Positions 1-7,353 of a stretch of DNA of 10,649 nt are shown here, piece after piece (positions within the stretch are counted from its first letter, which is position 1; every line of letters begins with the position of its first letter). Under the pieces are notes generated by a model that made no database searches, was not told the DNA's origin, and worked only from the letters and a program-made list of their open reading frames with translations. The stretch lies in NCBI GenBank assembly GCA_044223515.1, contig JBGALV010000147.1, positions 1 through 10,649 of the forward strand, written 5' to 3'. The translations under genes and the position numbers were made by a program. The stretch is from SHVZ01 sp044223515. Its GTDB lineage: Bacteria; Pseudomonadota; Alphaproteobacteria; SHVZ01.

Positions 1-148
1 CCTTGTCGCGGCAAACCGTGAAAATTGTCCAATCGTGCGGGCTTGATCGCGAATGCCTCGATCAGCGGCCGGCCGCGTAACGATCCGCGCGGCCACATTT
101 CTGCATCCGAAAACTGCCGCCGCGACGCGCAGCATGTCCCGCTGGAAT
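1..148. other. Unassigned edge segment, no supported gene
   Basis: This stretch lies beyond the stop and hairpin of the binding-protein gene. On the minus strand two frames stay open to the window edge, from an ATG at 135 and from an ATG at 98. Neither has a convincing ribosome binding site. The frame from 135 uses G or C at only a little over half of its third codon positions, well below the neighbouring genes. The frame from 98 looks slightly more protein-like but has only about 32 codons here. Either could be the start of a gene continuing outside the window; I cannot decide. Confidence 0.3.
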
Positions 149-176
149 CCTCCCCCGAGCCGGAGCCCGAGGGAGG
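149..176 (-). terminator. Hairpin after the solute-binding protein gene
   Basis: On the minus strand, ten bases after the TAG stop, the RNA can form a 12-bp stem with two G-U pairs and the four-base loop UCCG closed by a C-G pair. This is the very stable UNCG tetraloop class. No run of U follows, so it is not a textbook intrinsic terminator. It could still stop polymerase or protect the 3' end of the message. It suggests that the binding-protein transcript ends here. Confidence 0.55.
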
Positions 177-186
177 GTAGAGAATG

Positions 187-1782
187 CTACTTCGTGGCCG
201 TCGCGTACCAGACGCGGAAGCTGTTCTGCTTGATGTCCTTCAGCTGCTTGTTGGCCGCGAGGTTGCTCACCGACTGGGTGATGAACGCCTGCGGCCCCTC
301 GGCCATGTGCTTCAGCTGGATCTGCTTGTAGAGATCGGCGCGCTTGGCCGGATCACGCTCCATGCGGGCCTGATCGGCGAGAGCGTTGAGGCCCGTGTCC
401 TGCCAGGCCGAGATCCACGAGGGATAACCGACCAGATTCGCCTCCTTGCGGTTGTCGGGATTCACCGCGAAGAGGGAGACCATCGCGTCCGCATCCGGAT
501 ACGCGGCCGCCCAGCCGGTCAGCACCAGCTGGTAGTCGCGGGCGCGACTGCGGTTGATGGTGACCGCGCCGGCGCCGGCCTCGATGTCGATCTTGATGCC
601 GGCCTTGGCGGCCTGGCCCTGGATGTACTGGCCGAGCTCGAGCTGCGGCGAGTTCGAAGTGTGGATCAGCTTCACGTTGAAGCCGTTCGGATACCCGGCC
701 TCGGCCAGCAGCTTCTTCGCCGCCTCGACGTCGGGCTTGAACGGCAGGCCTTCGGCCTTCGACAGCGCGCCGAACGCACCCAGCGGCACCAGGCTCTGGC
801 GCGCGGTGCCGCGATCCTTCATCAGCGTCCGCTCCAGCTCCTCGTTGTTGATGAGGTGCTTGAAGGCCTGGCGAACCTTGACGTTGGAAAGGATCGGATC
901 CGAAGCGTTCATCGCCAGGTACCAGAAGTGATGCAGCGCCACCTGGAACTGATGCACGTCGGCGTGCTTCAGCGCCCCTTCGAGATCGGTGGCGTTGAGG
1001 ATGCGGGCGATGTCGGCGTCACCCTTCTCCAGCATCAGCCGCTGCGCGCCCGATTCCGGCACGTGGCGGATGATGACGCGCTTCAGCTTCGGCTCGCCGC
1101 GCCAGTAGCCCGGGTTGGCTTCCAGGATCATCGTGTCGTTGGCGGTCCAGCTGCGCATCCGGTAGGCGCCGACGCAGGCGGTGTTGGTCTTGAGCCAGCC
1201 ATTGGCCTGGTCGTCACCCTTCGCGTTCTTCATCGCCTCGGCCGAGTCGAGAACCATCCCCATGCCGCCGGTGAACAACGCCGAGATCAGGAGATCCGTC
1301 GGATAGGGCTTCGGCAGCTTGACGACCAAAGTGCGGTCGTCGGTCGCCTGGACCATGCTGTCGAAGGTTTCCGGCGTATAGCCCCACTGCTTCAGCGTGC
1401 CGGCCGGCGCGAAGTTGATCTTCATGACGCGACGGAGCGACCACTCGGCGTCCTTCGCGGTCACCGAGTTGCCCGACGGGTGCTTGAGGCCTGCACGGAT
1501 CTTGAAGGTGATCGAGTTGCCGTCGGGAGCAGCTTGCCAGCTCTCGGCGATACCGGGGACGAGCTTCGAGGAGTCGGTGTAGTCCTGGAAAACCAGCGGA
1601 TCGCAGATGTTGTTCAGGAACTCGTTGGCGTTGAACTCGGCGACCTGGCCGGGGTCCATGCCGATCACCGGGTCGAGCGCCCAGGCGATCACCAGGGTGT
1701 CGGCCGGCGTCTTGGCCGCGGCCGCGAGCGGTGCCGCGAAGAGGGCGGCGACAGCGAGCCGGGCGGCTGAACGTATGAGCAT
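187..1782 (-). CDS. ABC transporter substrate-binding protein, family 5 (peptide/nickel type)
   Basis: This 531-residue protein is a periplasmic binding protein of the extracellular solute-binding family 5 (DppA/OppA/NikA type), which captures peptides or other small solutes for an ABC importer. A Sec signal peptide spans residues 1-23: a basic start (MLIR), a hydrophobic Ala/Leu core, and a likely cut after the alanine run before Lys24. Family features include the early LVPGIAESW segment (74-82), a DGNSITFKIRAGLKHPSG segment (87-104), GAYRM (205-209) and the KVRQAFKHLIN helix (302-312). The open frame continues upstream to 2124, but the ATG at 1782 is preceded by AGGAGA and opens the signal peptide, so it is the start. 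No permease or ATPase gene lies beside it: a TerC gene is upstream and a hairpin closes the transcript. The ligand cannot be read from the sequence. Confidence 0.93.
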   Translation of the reverse strand: MLIRSAARLAVAALFAAPLAAAAKTPADTLVIAWALDPVIGMDPGQVAEFNANEFLNNICDPLVFQDYTDSSKLVPGIAESWQAAPDGNSITFKIRAGLKHPSGNSVTAKDAEWSLRRVMKINFAPAGTLKQWGYTPETFDSMVQATDDRTLVVKLPKPYPTDLLISALFTGGMGMVLDSAEAMKNAKGDDQANGWLKTNTACVGAYRMRSWTANDTMILEANPGYWRGEPKLKRVIIRHVPESGAQRLMLEKGDADIARILNATDLEGALKHADVHQFQVALHHFWYLAMNASDPILSNVKVRQAFKHLINNEELERTLMKDRGTARQSLVPLGAFGALSKAEGLPFKPDVEAAKKLLAEAGYPNGFNVKLIHTSNSPQLELGQYIQGQAAKAGIKIDIEAGAGAVTINRSRARDYQLVLTGWAAAYPDADAMVSLFAVNPDNRKEANLVGYPSWISAWQDTGLNALADQARMERDPAKRADLYKQIQLKHMAEGPQAFITQSVSNLAANKQLKDIKQNSFRVWYATATK

Positions 1783-1786
1783 GATC

Positions 1787-1815
1787 TCTCCTGGGTTTCT
1801 CGTTGGAAAACCCAG
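1787..1815 (-). promoter_or_regulatory. Leader hairpin overlapping the ribosome binding site
   Basis: A perfect 8-bp inverted repeat (CTGGGTTT / AAACCCAG, arms at 1791-1798 and 1808-1815) with a 9-base loop lies just before the binding-protein gene. On the minus strand its 3' arm ends inside the Shine-Dalgarno sequence AGGAGA (1787-1792), four bases before the ATG at 1782. Forming the stem would hide the first two bases of the Shine-Dalgarno. It could tune translation, act as a protein-binding dyad, or be a processing or weak termination site for the upstream terC message. No U run follows it. Confidence 0.45.
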
Positions 1816-1859
1816 AAAAGCACAGCCGCCCGGCCCGCGCCAATACCGGTCCCTTCCGG

Positions 1860-2762
1860 TCAGCGTGCCGGCATCGCAGCGCCGGCAGGTTGCCTCGCCT
1901 TGCCCCGCCGCTCGGAGATCCAGAGGCCGAGCGAGGCGAGAGGAATCCAGCCGACCCAACGAACGAACTGGAGCCCGGCCTCGGGAACCGAGAAGGCCTC
2001 CAGATAGGCCACCTGAAGTCCGGTGAGGCCCTCGACCACCTCGAAGGCCAGCAGCCAGATGAACAGGCACGGCAGCACCACGGTCAGCGGCTTGAACTTC
2101 GGGCTCATCCGGCTCTCGAACCACGGCGAGAGCGCGATCGCGAAGATCAGCACCGTCAGCATGCCCTCGAGCGCCGGCCCGTGGGTGAGCAGTCCCTTCA
2201 GCAGCTGCTCCTCGAAGATCATCTTGGCCGCGGTCCAGGCGAGCACGCCCCCGGCCAGCAGGATGATCGAGGGGAAGCGCCCGACCATCGCCAGCACGAG
2301 GCGGCTGCCCCAGACGATGATCGGCACGGTGATCGCGAGGCCGAGGACGATCAGCAGCACGCTCTCGCGCGCCATCGCGCCGATGGCGAGCGCGTTGTCC
2401 ACGCCCATCACCGTGTCGGCAATGATGATCGTGCGAACCGCGGCGCCGACCGAGGCGGCGGCAGAGATGCTGTGACCCGAGTCCTGATCGGGCTGCAGCA
2501 GCCGGCGCGCGATCCAGATCAGCGCGGCACCGCCGATCAGCATCAGTCCAGGAATCTTCAGCAGCCAGTACACGCCCAACGTCATTGCGACACGCACGGC
2601 GATGGCGCCGAGCGTGCCCCAGAGGATCACCGTGTTCTGGCGATGCTTCGGCACCTTGCGGGCGGCGAGGCCGATCACCAGCGCGTTGTCGCCGGCCAGC
2701 ACGAAATCGAGAAGGATGATGGCGATGAGGGCCGACAGGAATTCGGCGGAAAACACTTCCAT
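1860..2762 (-). CDS. TerC family integral membrane protein
   Basis: This 300-residue polytopic membrane protein belongs to the TerC/YjbE family, whose members are linked to tellurite resistance and to export of metal ions such as manganese. The two hallmark acidic motifs are present: LLDFVLAGDNAL (17-28) and ADTVMGVDNALAIG (115-128), each with an Asp-Asn pair inside a hydrophobic helix. I count about eight or nine hydrophobic segments. Typical YjbE-like members are about 220 residues; this one has about 80 more at the C-terminus, with two further hydrophobic stretches (about 227-245 and 266-283) and a basic, Ala/Pro-rich end. The ATG at 2762 has GGAG seven bases upstream; a TTG at 2780 would add six residues and is less likely. 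No yybP-ykoY manganese riboswitch signature is visible in the leader. It follows the small membrane protein gene by 75 bases and may be co-transcribed with it. The substrate is inferred from the family only. Confidence 0.9.
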   Translation of the reverse strand: MEVFSAEFLSALIAIILLDFVLAGDNALVIGLAARKVPKHRQNTVILWGTLGAIAVRVAMTLGVYWLLKIPGLMLIGGAALIWIARRLLQPDQDSGHSISAAASVGAAVRTIIIADTVMGVDNALAIGAMARESVLLIVLGLAITVPIIVWGSRLVLAMVGRFPSIILLAGGVLAWTAAKMIFEEQLLKGLLTHGPALEGMLTVLIFAIALSPWFESRMSPKFKPLTVVLPCLFIWLLAFEVVEGLTGLQVAYLEAFSVPEAGLQFVRWVGWIPLASLGLWISERRGKARQPAGAAMPAR

Positions 2763-2791
2763 GACGAGACTCCGATCCAAAAGGGAACGAG

Positions 2792-2819
2792 CCGCGGCGC
2801 CCTGACAGGCGCGCGGCGG
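2792..2819 (-). terminator. Possible weak terminator or leader hairpin before terC
   Basis: Between the small membrane protein gene and terC the minus-strand RNA can pair CCGC with GCGG, then four more bases after a C-C mismatch, around a loop of about ten bases. A pyrimidine stretch, CUCGUUCCCUUUU, follows. It may be a weak intrinsic terminator or an attenuating structure ahead of terC. The mismatches make it tentative. Confidence 0.3.
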
Positions 2820-2837
2820 TTCAGACGACGATCGGAA

Positions 2838-3188
2838 TCAGCGGATCGGAACCTTGATCGGCCGGCGAGAGCGGCACGAGGCAAGCGCACGGACCGGCAT
2901 CGGCCCGTCGAGCGGAAGCATGAAGGGGATGGCGACCACCGCCATCGCCGCCAGAAGCGCGAAGAAGATCTGATAGCCGTAGACCAGGAGCGAGGAGACG
3001 ACCTCGAGGCCGAGGTCGGATGCCAGCAGTTCGACCTCCATCTCGAAGAACAGGGTCACATCCAGCATCTCGCCGAACGGCCCGGCCACCGCGATCAGGA
3101 AAATCGGGAAAAGCGTGCGCCCTTCGGTCGTCCCCAACCAGCGGCGCAGGGCGGCAAAGCAGCGGCGGATGTCTTCCCGCGGGTCCAT
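2838..3188 (-). CDS. Small hypothetical membrane protein
   Basis: I do not recognise this 116-residue protein. It starts with a charged, amphipathic segment (MDPREDIRRCFAALRRWLG), followed by two hydrophobic segments at about 26-48 (FPIFLIAVAGPFGEMLDVTLFF) and 64-90 (rich in Leu, Val, Ala and Phe), then a basic tail with six Arg and one Lys in the last 17 residues. This fits two inner-membrane helices in a hairpin. The second frame over the same DNA (2821-3195) is Arg/Pro/Gly-rich, as expected of a shadow. The ATG at 3188 is chosen because a promoter-like pair of boxes places the transcription start at or next to it; a TTG at 3224 is possible but lies inside the -35 box. No Shine-Dalgarno is visible, in keeping with a leaderless message. 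terC follows after 75 bases, so a shared role at the membrane is possible but unproven. Confidence 0.7.
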   Translation of the reverse strand: MDPREDIRRCFAALRRWLGTTEGRTLFPIFLIAVAGPFGEMLDVTLFFEMEVELLASDLGLEVVSSLLVYGYQIFFALLAAMAVVAIPFMLPLDGPMPVRALASCRSRRPIKVPIR

Positions 3189-3195
3189 ACGCCAA

Positions 3196-3224
3196 AATAT
3201 AGCGCGGCGCCGGTCCGCCACCAA
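3196..3224 (-). promoter_or_regulatory. Probable sigma-70 promoter giving a leaderless transcript
   Basis: On the minus strand TTGGTG (3219-3224, three of six -35 consensus bases) and TATATT (3196-3201, five of six -10 consensus bases) are separated by exactly 17 bases. Seven bases lie between the -10 box and the ATG at 3188, so the message would begin on or within a base of the start codon. The AT-rich box stands out in very GC-rich surroundings. It would drive the small membrane protein gene and perhaps terC. Confidence 0.5.
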
Positions 3225-3250
3225 GGCGAACCGGACGCGGGCCTATCCCG

Positions 3251-5590
3251 TTACCGCGCGGCCTGGATCGCCTGCCAGACCCGCTCGGGCGTCGCCGGCA
3301 TGTCCATCGACTTGACCCCGACCTCGCGGAGCGCGTCGACCACCGCGTTCATCACCGCCGGAAGCGATCCGGCGCAGCCCGCTTCGCCGCAGCCCTTGGC
3401 GCCGAGCGCGTTGGTCGTGGCCGGCACGGGATGGCTGACGAAGCCGATGTCGCAGGTATCGCCAGCCCGCGGCAGGGCGTAGTCCATGTAGGAGCCGGTC
3501 AGGAACTGGCCGTCCTTGTCGAAGACGGTGCGCTCGTAAAGCGCCTGGCCGATGCCCTGGACGATGCCGCCATGGGTCTGCCCTGCGACCATCAAAGGAT
3601 TGAGGATCGTTCCGAAATCGCTGACCGAAGAGTACTTCACCACTTGCACGTGGCCGGTCTCGGGATCGATCTCGACCTCGCAGACGTGGCAGCCGTTGGG
3701 GAAAGCGGACGGAGCGGTGTCGTGCACCAGCTTCACGTCGAGGCTCGCGGGGACGCCGTCAGGGAGCTTCATCGTGCGCAGCTTGTCGGCGAGCTCCATG
3801 ATGCCGATCGAGCGGTCGGTACCGGCGATCGTGAAGCGCCCCTTTCCGAACTCGATATCGGCCGCCGCCGCTTCGAGCACATGGGCCGCAGCCTGCTTGC
3901 CCTTCTCGATGACCTTGTCGCCGGCCTCGATGATCGCGCCGCCGCTCGCCATCGCCGAGCGCGAGCCGCCGGTGCCGCCGCCGGCGATCAGCTGGTCGGA
4001 GTCGTTCTGGTGCAGCTTGATCTTCTCGAAGGGGATCCCGAGCTTGTCGACCAGCACCTGGGCGAACGGCGTCCAGTGGCCCTGGCCGTAGTCGAGCGTG
4101 CCGGTGACGATGGTGACGCTGCCGTCCGTCTCGAAACGGAGTCCGCCCATCTCTTTGCCCTGAGGCGCGGTGACTTCGAGGTAGTTGCCGATGCCGATGC
4201 CGCGAAGAAGCCCCTTCGCCTTGCTCTCGGCCTTGCGCTTGGCGAAGCCGCTCCAGTCGGATGCGGCCACCGCCTTCGACAGCAAGCCTGAGAAGTCGCC
4301 GGAGTCGTACTCCATCGCCGACGGCGCCTTGTAGGGGATCTGGTCGGGCGCGATGTGGTTGCGCTTGCGGATCTCGACCTGATCGATGCCCATCTCGGCG
4401 GCGGCTGCCGAGACCAGGCGCTCCATGAAGTAGTTGCCTTCCGGCCGCCCGGCGCCGCGATAGGCGTTGATCGGCACGGTGTTGGTCATCACGCACTTGG
4501 TCGCGACCTCGATCAGCGGCGTGCGATAGACGCCGATCGAGTTCTTCACGATGTTGACCGTCGCCATCAGCGGACCGGCGGTGTTCAAGACCGCGCCCAT
4601 GTTGGCGTAGCCGGTGAAGCGGACGGCGAGGAAACGGCCGTCCTTGTCGAGGGCCAGCTCGCCCTCGAAGTCATGATCGCGGCCATGGCAGTCGGAGAGG
4701 AAGCTCTCGGAGCGATCGTCTGTCCATTTGACCGGCCGGTCGAGCAGGCGCGCCGCATGCAGGATGCAGGCATATTCGGGATAGATGCCGGCCTTCATGC
4801 CGAAGGAACCGCCGACATTGTCGGTCAGGATGCGGACGTTCTCCGGCTTCTCATTCAGGATGTCGGCGAGCGAGTTCTTGAAACCGAACACGCCCTGGCT
4901 GCCGACATGGAAGGTCCAGCGGCCGGAGGCCTTGTCGTAGGACCCCACGGCCGAACGCGGCTCCATCGCGCTGACAACGATGCGGTTGCTGATCAGCGGG
5001 ATCCTGGTCACGTGCGCGGCCTTGGCGAAGGCCTCCTTGACCTTCTCCGCCTCGCCGTAGTGGTAGTCGAGCGAGATGTTGCCGGGCACGTCGTCGAACA
5101 GCTGCGGGGCGCCGGGCTTGGCGGCTTCGCGCGCGTCGGTCACCGCCGGCAGTGAGTCGATATCGACCTCGACCGCCTCGGCCGCGTCACGCGCCTGGGA
5201 CTTTGTCTCGGCCACGACGAAGGCGACCGGATCGCCGACATAGCGCACCTTGCTGGTCGCCAGCGAGCGGCGCTCCGGCTTCCGCATCGGGCTGCCGTCT
5301 CGGTTGTTGTAGGCGATGCCGCACTTGAGCGTGCCGTAGCCGGCGGCGTTCAAGTCATCGCCGGTCCAGGCGCCGAGCACGCCCGGCATCTTCTTCGCTT
5401 CCGACAGGTCGATCTTCTTGATCGTGCCATGGGCATAACGGCTGCGGACGATGACGCACCAGGCCTGATTTTTCAGGCTGACATCATCGGTGTATCGCCC
5501 TTCGCCGCGCAGCAGCTTCGGGTCCTCGTTGCGGGGCACCGGCTGACCGACACCGAACTTCGTCGCGCCCCACTGGATGGAGTCGTCCAT
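3251..5590 (-). CDS. Molybdopterin-binding large subunit, xanthine dehydrogenase/CoxL-like (form II)
   Basis: This 779-residue protein is the molybdenum-cofactor subunit of the xanthine oxidase superfamily, which hydroxylates aldehydes, purines or N-heterocycles using water as the oxygen source. In order: an a/b hammerhead domain (about 25-145), a first cofactor domain with GGSFGMK (260-266) and AYRGAGR (376-382), and a second with GGGTGGSRS (537-545) and GCGEAG (733-738), whose Glu736 sits where the catalytic base lies in the family. AYRGAGR marks the form II group rather than true CO dehydrogenase, which carries AYxCSFR. At 502-507 it reads GQGHWT where CoxL relatives usually have GQGHET. 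There is no signal peptide, so it is probably cytoplasmic. Length is normal. The 2Fe-2S and FAD subunits (CoxS, CoxM) are not in the window. Its start lies 30 bases after the gamma-glutamyltransferase stop, suggesting one transcript; the Shine-Dalgarno is weak (AGCGGA). The substrate cannot be told. Confidence 0.93.
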   Translation of the reverse strand: MDDSIQWGATKFGVGQPVPRNEDPKLLRGEGRYTDDVSLKNQAWCVIVRSRYAHGTIKKIDLSEAKKMPGVLGAWTGDDLNAAGYGTLKCGIAYNNRDGSPMRKPERRSLATSKVRYVGDPVAFVVAETKSQARDAAEAVEVDIDSLPAVTDAREAAKPGAPQLFDDVPGNISLDYHYGEAEKVKEAFAKAAHVTRIPLISNRIVVSAMEPRSAVGSYDKASGRWTFHVGSQGVFGFKNSLADILNEKPENVRILTDNVGGSFGMKAGIYPEYACILHAARLLDRPVKWTDDRSESFLSDCHGRDHDFEGELALDKDGRFLAVRFTGYANMGAVLNTAGPLMATVNIVKNSIGVYRTPLIEVATKCVMTNTVPINAYRGAGRPEGNYFMERLVSAAAAEMGIDQVEIRKRNHIAPDQIPYKAPSAMEYDSGDFSGLLSKAVAASDWSGFAKRKAESKAKGLLRGIGIGNYLEVTAPQGKEMGGLRFETDGSVTIVTGTLDYGQGHWTPFAQVLVDKLGIPFEKIKLHQNDSDQLIAGGGTGGSRSAMASGGAIIEAGDKVIEKGKQAAAHVLEAAAADIEFGKGRFTIAGTDRSIGIMELADKLRTMKLPDGVPASLDVKLVHDTAPSAFPNGCHVCEVEIDPETGHVQVVKYSSVSDFGTILNPLMVAGQTHGGIVQGIGQALYERTVFDKDGQFLTGSYMDYALPRAGDTCDIGFVSHPVPATTNALGAKGCGEAGCAGSLPAVMNAVVDALREVGVKSMDMPATPERVWQAIQAAR

Positions 5591-5620
5591 ATTCCGCTTA
5601 TCCCTGATGACGCGTGATGC

Positions 5621-7207
5621 CTAGTAGCCGAGCGCGCAGCCGTCCTTGCGGGGCTCGGAGCCGCCGATCAGGACGCCGCGATCGTGATCGATCCAGATCG
5701 CCTGTCCACCGCCGGGAGGCGTCTCGGTGCGCACGACCTTGTGGCCGCGGCGGCGGAGATCCTCGGCGACGCTCTCGGGGATCGCCGGCTCGAGCTTGAG
5801 CTCGCCCTCATAGGCCCACATGCGGGGAGCGGCGAGCGCGTCCTGCGGGTCCATGTCGAAGTCGAGCACGTTCGAGACCAGGGTCGAGTGGCCGGTCGGC
5901 TGATAGTGGCCGCCCATGACGCCGAACGGCATCACCGTCTTGCCGTTCTTGGTCAGCATGCCGGGAATGATCGTGTGCATCGGGCGCTTGCGCGGCGCGA
6001 TGCAGCTCGGGTGGCCTTCCTTGAGGCGGAAGCCCTGGCCGCGGTTCTGCAGCATGACGCCCGACTTCGGCGCGAGGATGCCCGAGCCGAAGGCCGCGAA
6101 CAGCGAGTTGATGAACGAGCAGGCGTTCCGGTCCTTGTCGACGACGCAGAGATAGGTGGTGTCCTTGTGCTCGAGGTAATCGAGCTCGGTCCAGGGCGAC
6201 ACGCTGTTGAGGCTGATCTGCGCGCGGAGCGACTCCGCCTCCTGCGTCGACAGCAGGCGATCGACCGGCACGTCGACCTGGCTCATGTCGCCCACATGCT
6301 GGTTGCGGAGCCGATAGGCGAACTTCGCCGCCTCGGCCATCAGGTGGATGCGGTCGGCCTGGCTGTACTTGTCGCTGCGGTAGTCGTAGCCCTGCAGCAC
6401 GTTCAGCATGATCAGGGCCGTGATGCCCTGGCCGTTCGGTGGGATCTCGTGCACGTGGTGGTCGCGATACTTGGTCGAGATCGGCGTCACGTAGTCGGCA
6501 CGCGACTCCTCGAAGTCCTCCATCGTGTGGAGGCCGCCGACGCTGCGGAGCTTGTCGACCATGTCCTTGGCGACGTCGCCCTTGTAGAAGCCGTCGCGGC
6601 CCTTCTTCGCGATGATACGAAGCGTCTCGGCGAGCTCCGGCTGCTTGTGCAGGTCGCCGATCGCCGGGGGCTTGCCGCCCGGAAGGAACCGCTTCGCCGC
6701 GTCCGGGTCCTTCGACATCTTCGCCGTCAGCTTGCTCCAGTCGGAACCGGTGCGCGGCGAGACGCGGTAGCCGTTCTCCGCCATGCGGATCGCCGGGGCG
6801 AAAAGCTCGGCCAGGTCCTTCGTGCCGTAGTCGGCGTGCAGCTTGCACCAGCCATCGATCGCGCCCGGCACGGTTACCGCATGCGGCGACTGCATGCGGA
6901 TCGCATCGATTCCCTGGGACTTGTACCAGTCGAGCGTCGCCGCCGCCGGAGCCCGGCCGGAGGCGTTGAGGCCGATCGGCATGCCGGATTTCGGCGAGTA
7001 GAGCGCGAAGCAGTCGCCGCCGATCCCGGTCGCATGCGGCTCGATCACGCAAAGCATCGCGATCGCGGCGATCGACGCATCGACCGCATTGCCGCCGGAG
7101 CGCAACACGTCGATCGCGGTCAGGGTAGCCAGCGGATGAGCGGTGCCGGCAACGCCGCCATCGGCGTAGACAGCGGAACGGCCGGTATGGAAGTCACGCA
7201 CGCGCAT
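5621..7207 (-). CDS. ggt: Gamma-glutamyltransferase family protein, cytoplasmic type
   Basis: This 528-residue enzyme belongs to the gamma-glutamyltranspeptidase family of N-terminal nucleophile hydrolases, which cleave gamma-glutamyl bonds such as that in glutathione after self-cleaving into two chains. The nucleophile is Thr350 in KDTTYLCVVDKDRNA (348-362), so processing would give chains of about 349 and 179 residues. Other family marks are LNASGRAPAAAT (80-91), VPGAIDGW (113-120), PPNGQGI (256-262), the GVMGGHYQPTGH loop (429-440) and the C-terminal GSEPRKDGCALGY. There is no signal peptide, unlike secreted Ggt, which points to the YwrD-like cytoplasmic group. The open frame runs to 7285, but the ATG at 7207 has AAAGG nine bases upstream and begins the conserved region. 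A promoter lies at 7257-7285. The molybdenum hydroxylase gene follows after 30 bases, so the two are probably co-transcribed. Some relatives are acylases, so the exact substrate is uncertain. Confidence 0.93.
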   Translation of the reverse strand: MRVRDFHTGRSAVYADGGVAGTAHPLATLTAIDVLRSGGNAVDASIAAIAMLCVIEPHATGIGGDCFALYSPKSGMPIGLNASGRAPAAATLDWYKSQGIDAIRMQSPHAVTVPGAIDGWCKLHADYGTKDLAELFAPAIRMAENGYRVSPRTGSDWSKLTAKMSKDPDAAKRFLPGGKPPAIGDLHKQPELAETLRIIAKKGRDGFYKGDVAKDMVDKLRSVGGLHTMEDFEESRADYVTPISTKYRDHHVHEIPPNGQGITALIMLNVLQGYDYRSDKYSQADRIHLMAEAAKFAYRLRNQHVGDMSQVDVPVDRLLSTQEAESLRAQISLNSVSPWTELDYLEHKDTTYLCVVDKDRNACSFINSLFAAFGSGILAPKSGVMLQNRGQGFRLKEGHPSCIAPRKRPMHTIIPGMLTKNGKTVMPFGVMGGHYQPTGHSTLVSNVLDFDMDPQDALAAPRMWAYEGELKLEPAIPESVAEDLRRRGHKVVRTETPPGGGQAIWIDHDRGVLIGGSEPRKDGCALGY

Positions 7208-7256
7208 GGCCGGGGGCCTTTCGGACAGGGAGGGTCTGGGTTCAGGCGGAAGCGGA

Positions 7257-7285
7257 ATGATAGGAGGGCTTACGTTTCCACACAA
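7257..7285 (-). promoter_or_regulatory. Probable sigma-70 promoter for the ggt/molybdenum hydroxylase unit
   Basis: On the minus strand TTGTGT (7280-7285) and TATCAT (7257-7262, five of six -10 consensus bases) are spaced by 17 bases. Transcription would start near 7250, leaving a leader of about 43 bases before the ATG at 7207. It sits directly after the hairpin that appears to end zwf, as expected for the head of a new transcription unit. Confidence 0.45.
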
Positions 7286-7307
7286 CCGCCCTGCACGCCC
7301 GGGCGGT
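7285..7307 (-). terminator. Probable zwf terminator hairpin
   Basis: A perfect 7-bp inverted repeat (ACCGCCC / GGGCGGT) with a 9-base loop lies 46 bases past the expected zwf stop at 7354. On the minus strand UUGUGUGG follows, a poor U tract. Placement between zwf and the ggt promoter supports a terminator; the sequence alone is only moderately convincing. Confidence 0.45.
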
Positions 7308-7353
7308 GGACGTTTTCGCTTTCTCCAGTTCGCGCAGGTAGAATCGCCGACCG

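Noticed and set aside
184..1770. 528-residue open frame on the plus strand
   Set aside because: It mirrors the solute-binding protein gene on the opposite strand, is rich in Arg, His and Leu with no recognisable motif or signal, and is a by-product of high GC at third positions.
1845..1860. Terminator hairpin at the end of terC (ACCGG / CCGGT)
   Set aside because: The stem is only 5 bp, overlaps the stop codon and has no U tract, so it is not distinguishable from chance.
2763..2837. Manganese (yybP-ykoY) riboswitch ahead of terC
   Set aside because: This class often precedes terC genes, but the conserved GGGGAGUA-type core is absent and the gap of 75 bases is too short for the full aptamer.
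1803..3482. 559-residue open frame on the plus strand
   Set aside because: It is Arg/Asp/Gln/His-rich, low in hydrophobic residues, and runs antisense across three supported genes including terC.
3251..5590. True aerobic CO dehydrogenase large subunit (coxL form I)
   Set aside because: The active-site motif is AYRGAGR, not AYxCSFR, and no coxM or coxS genes are adjacent.
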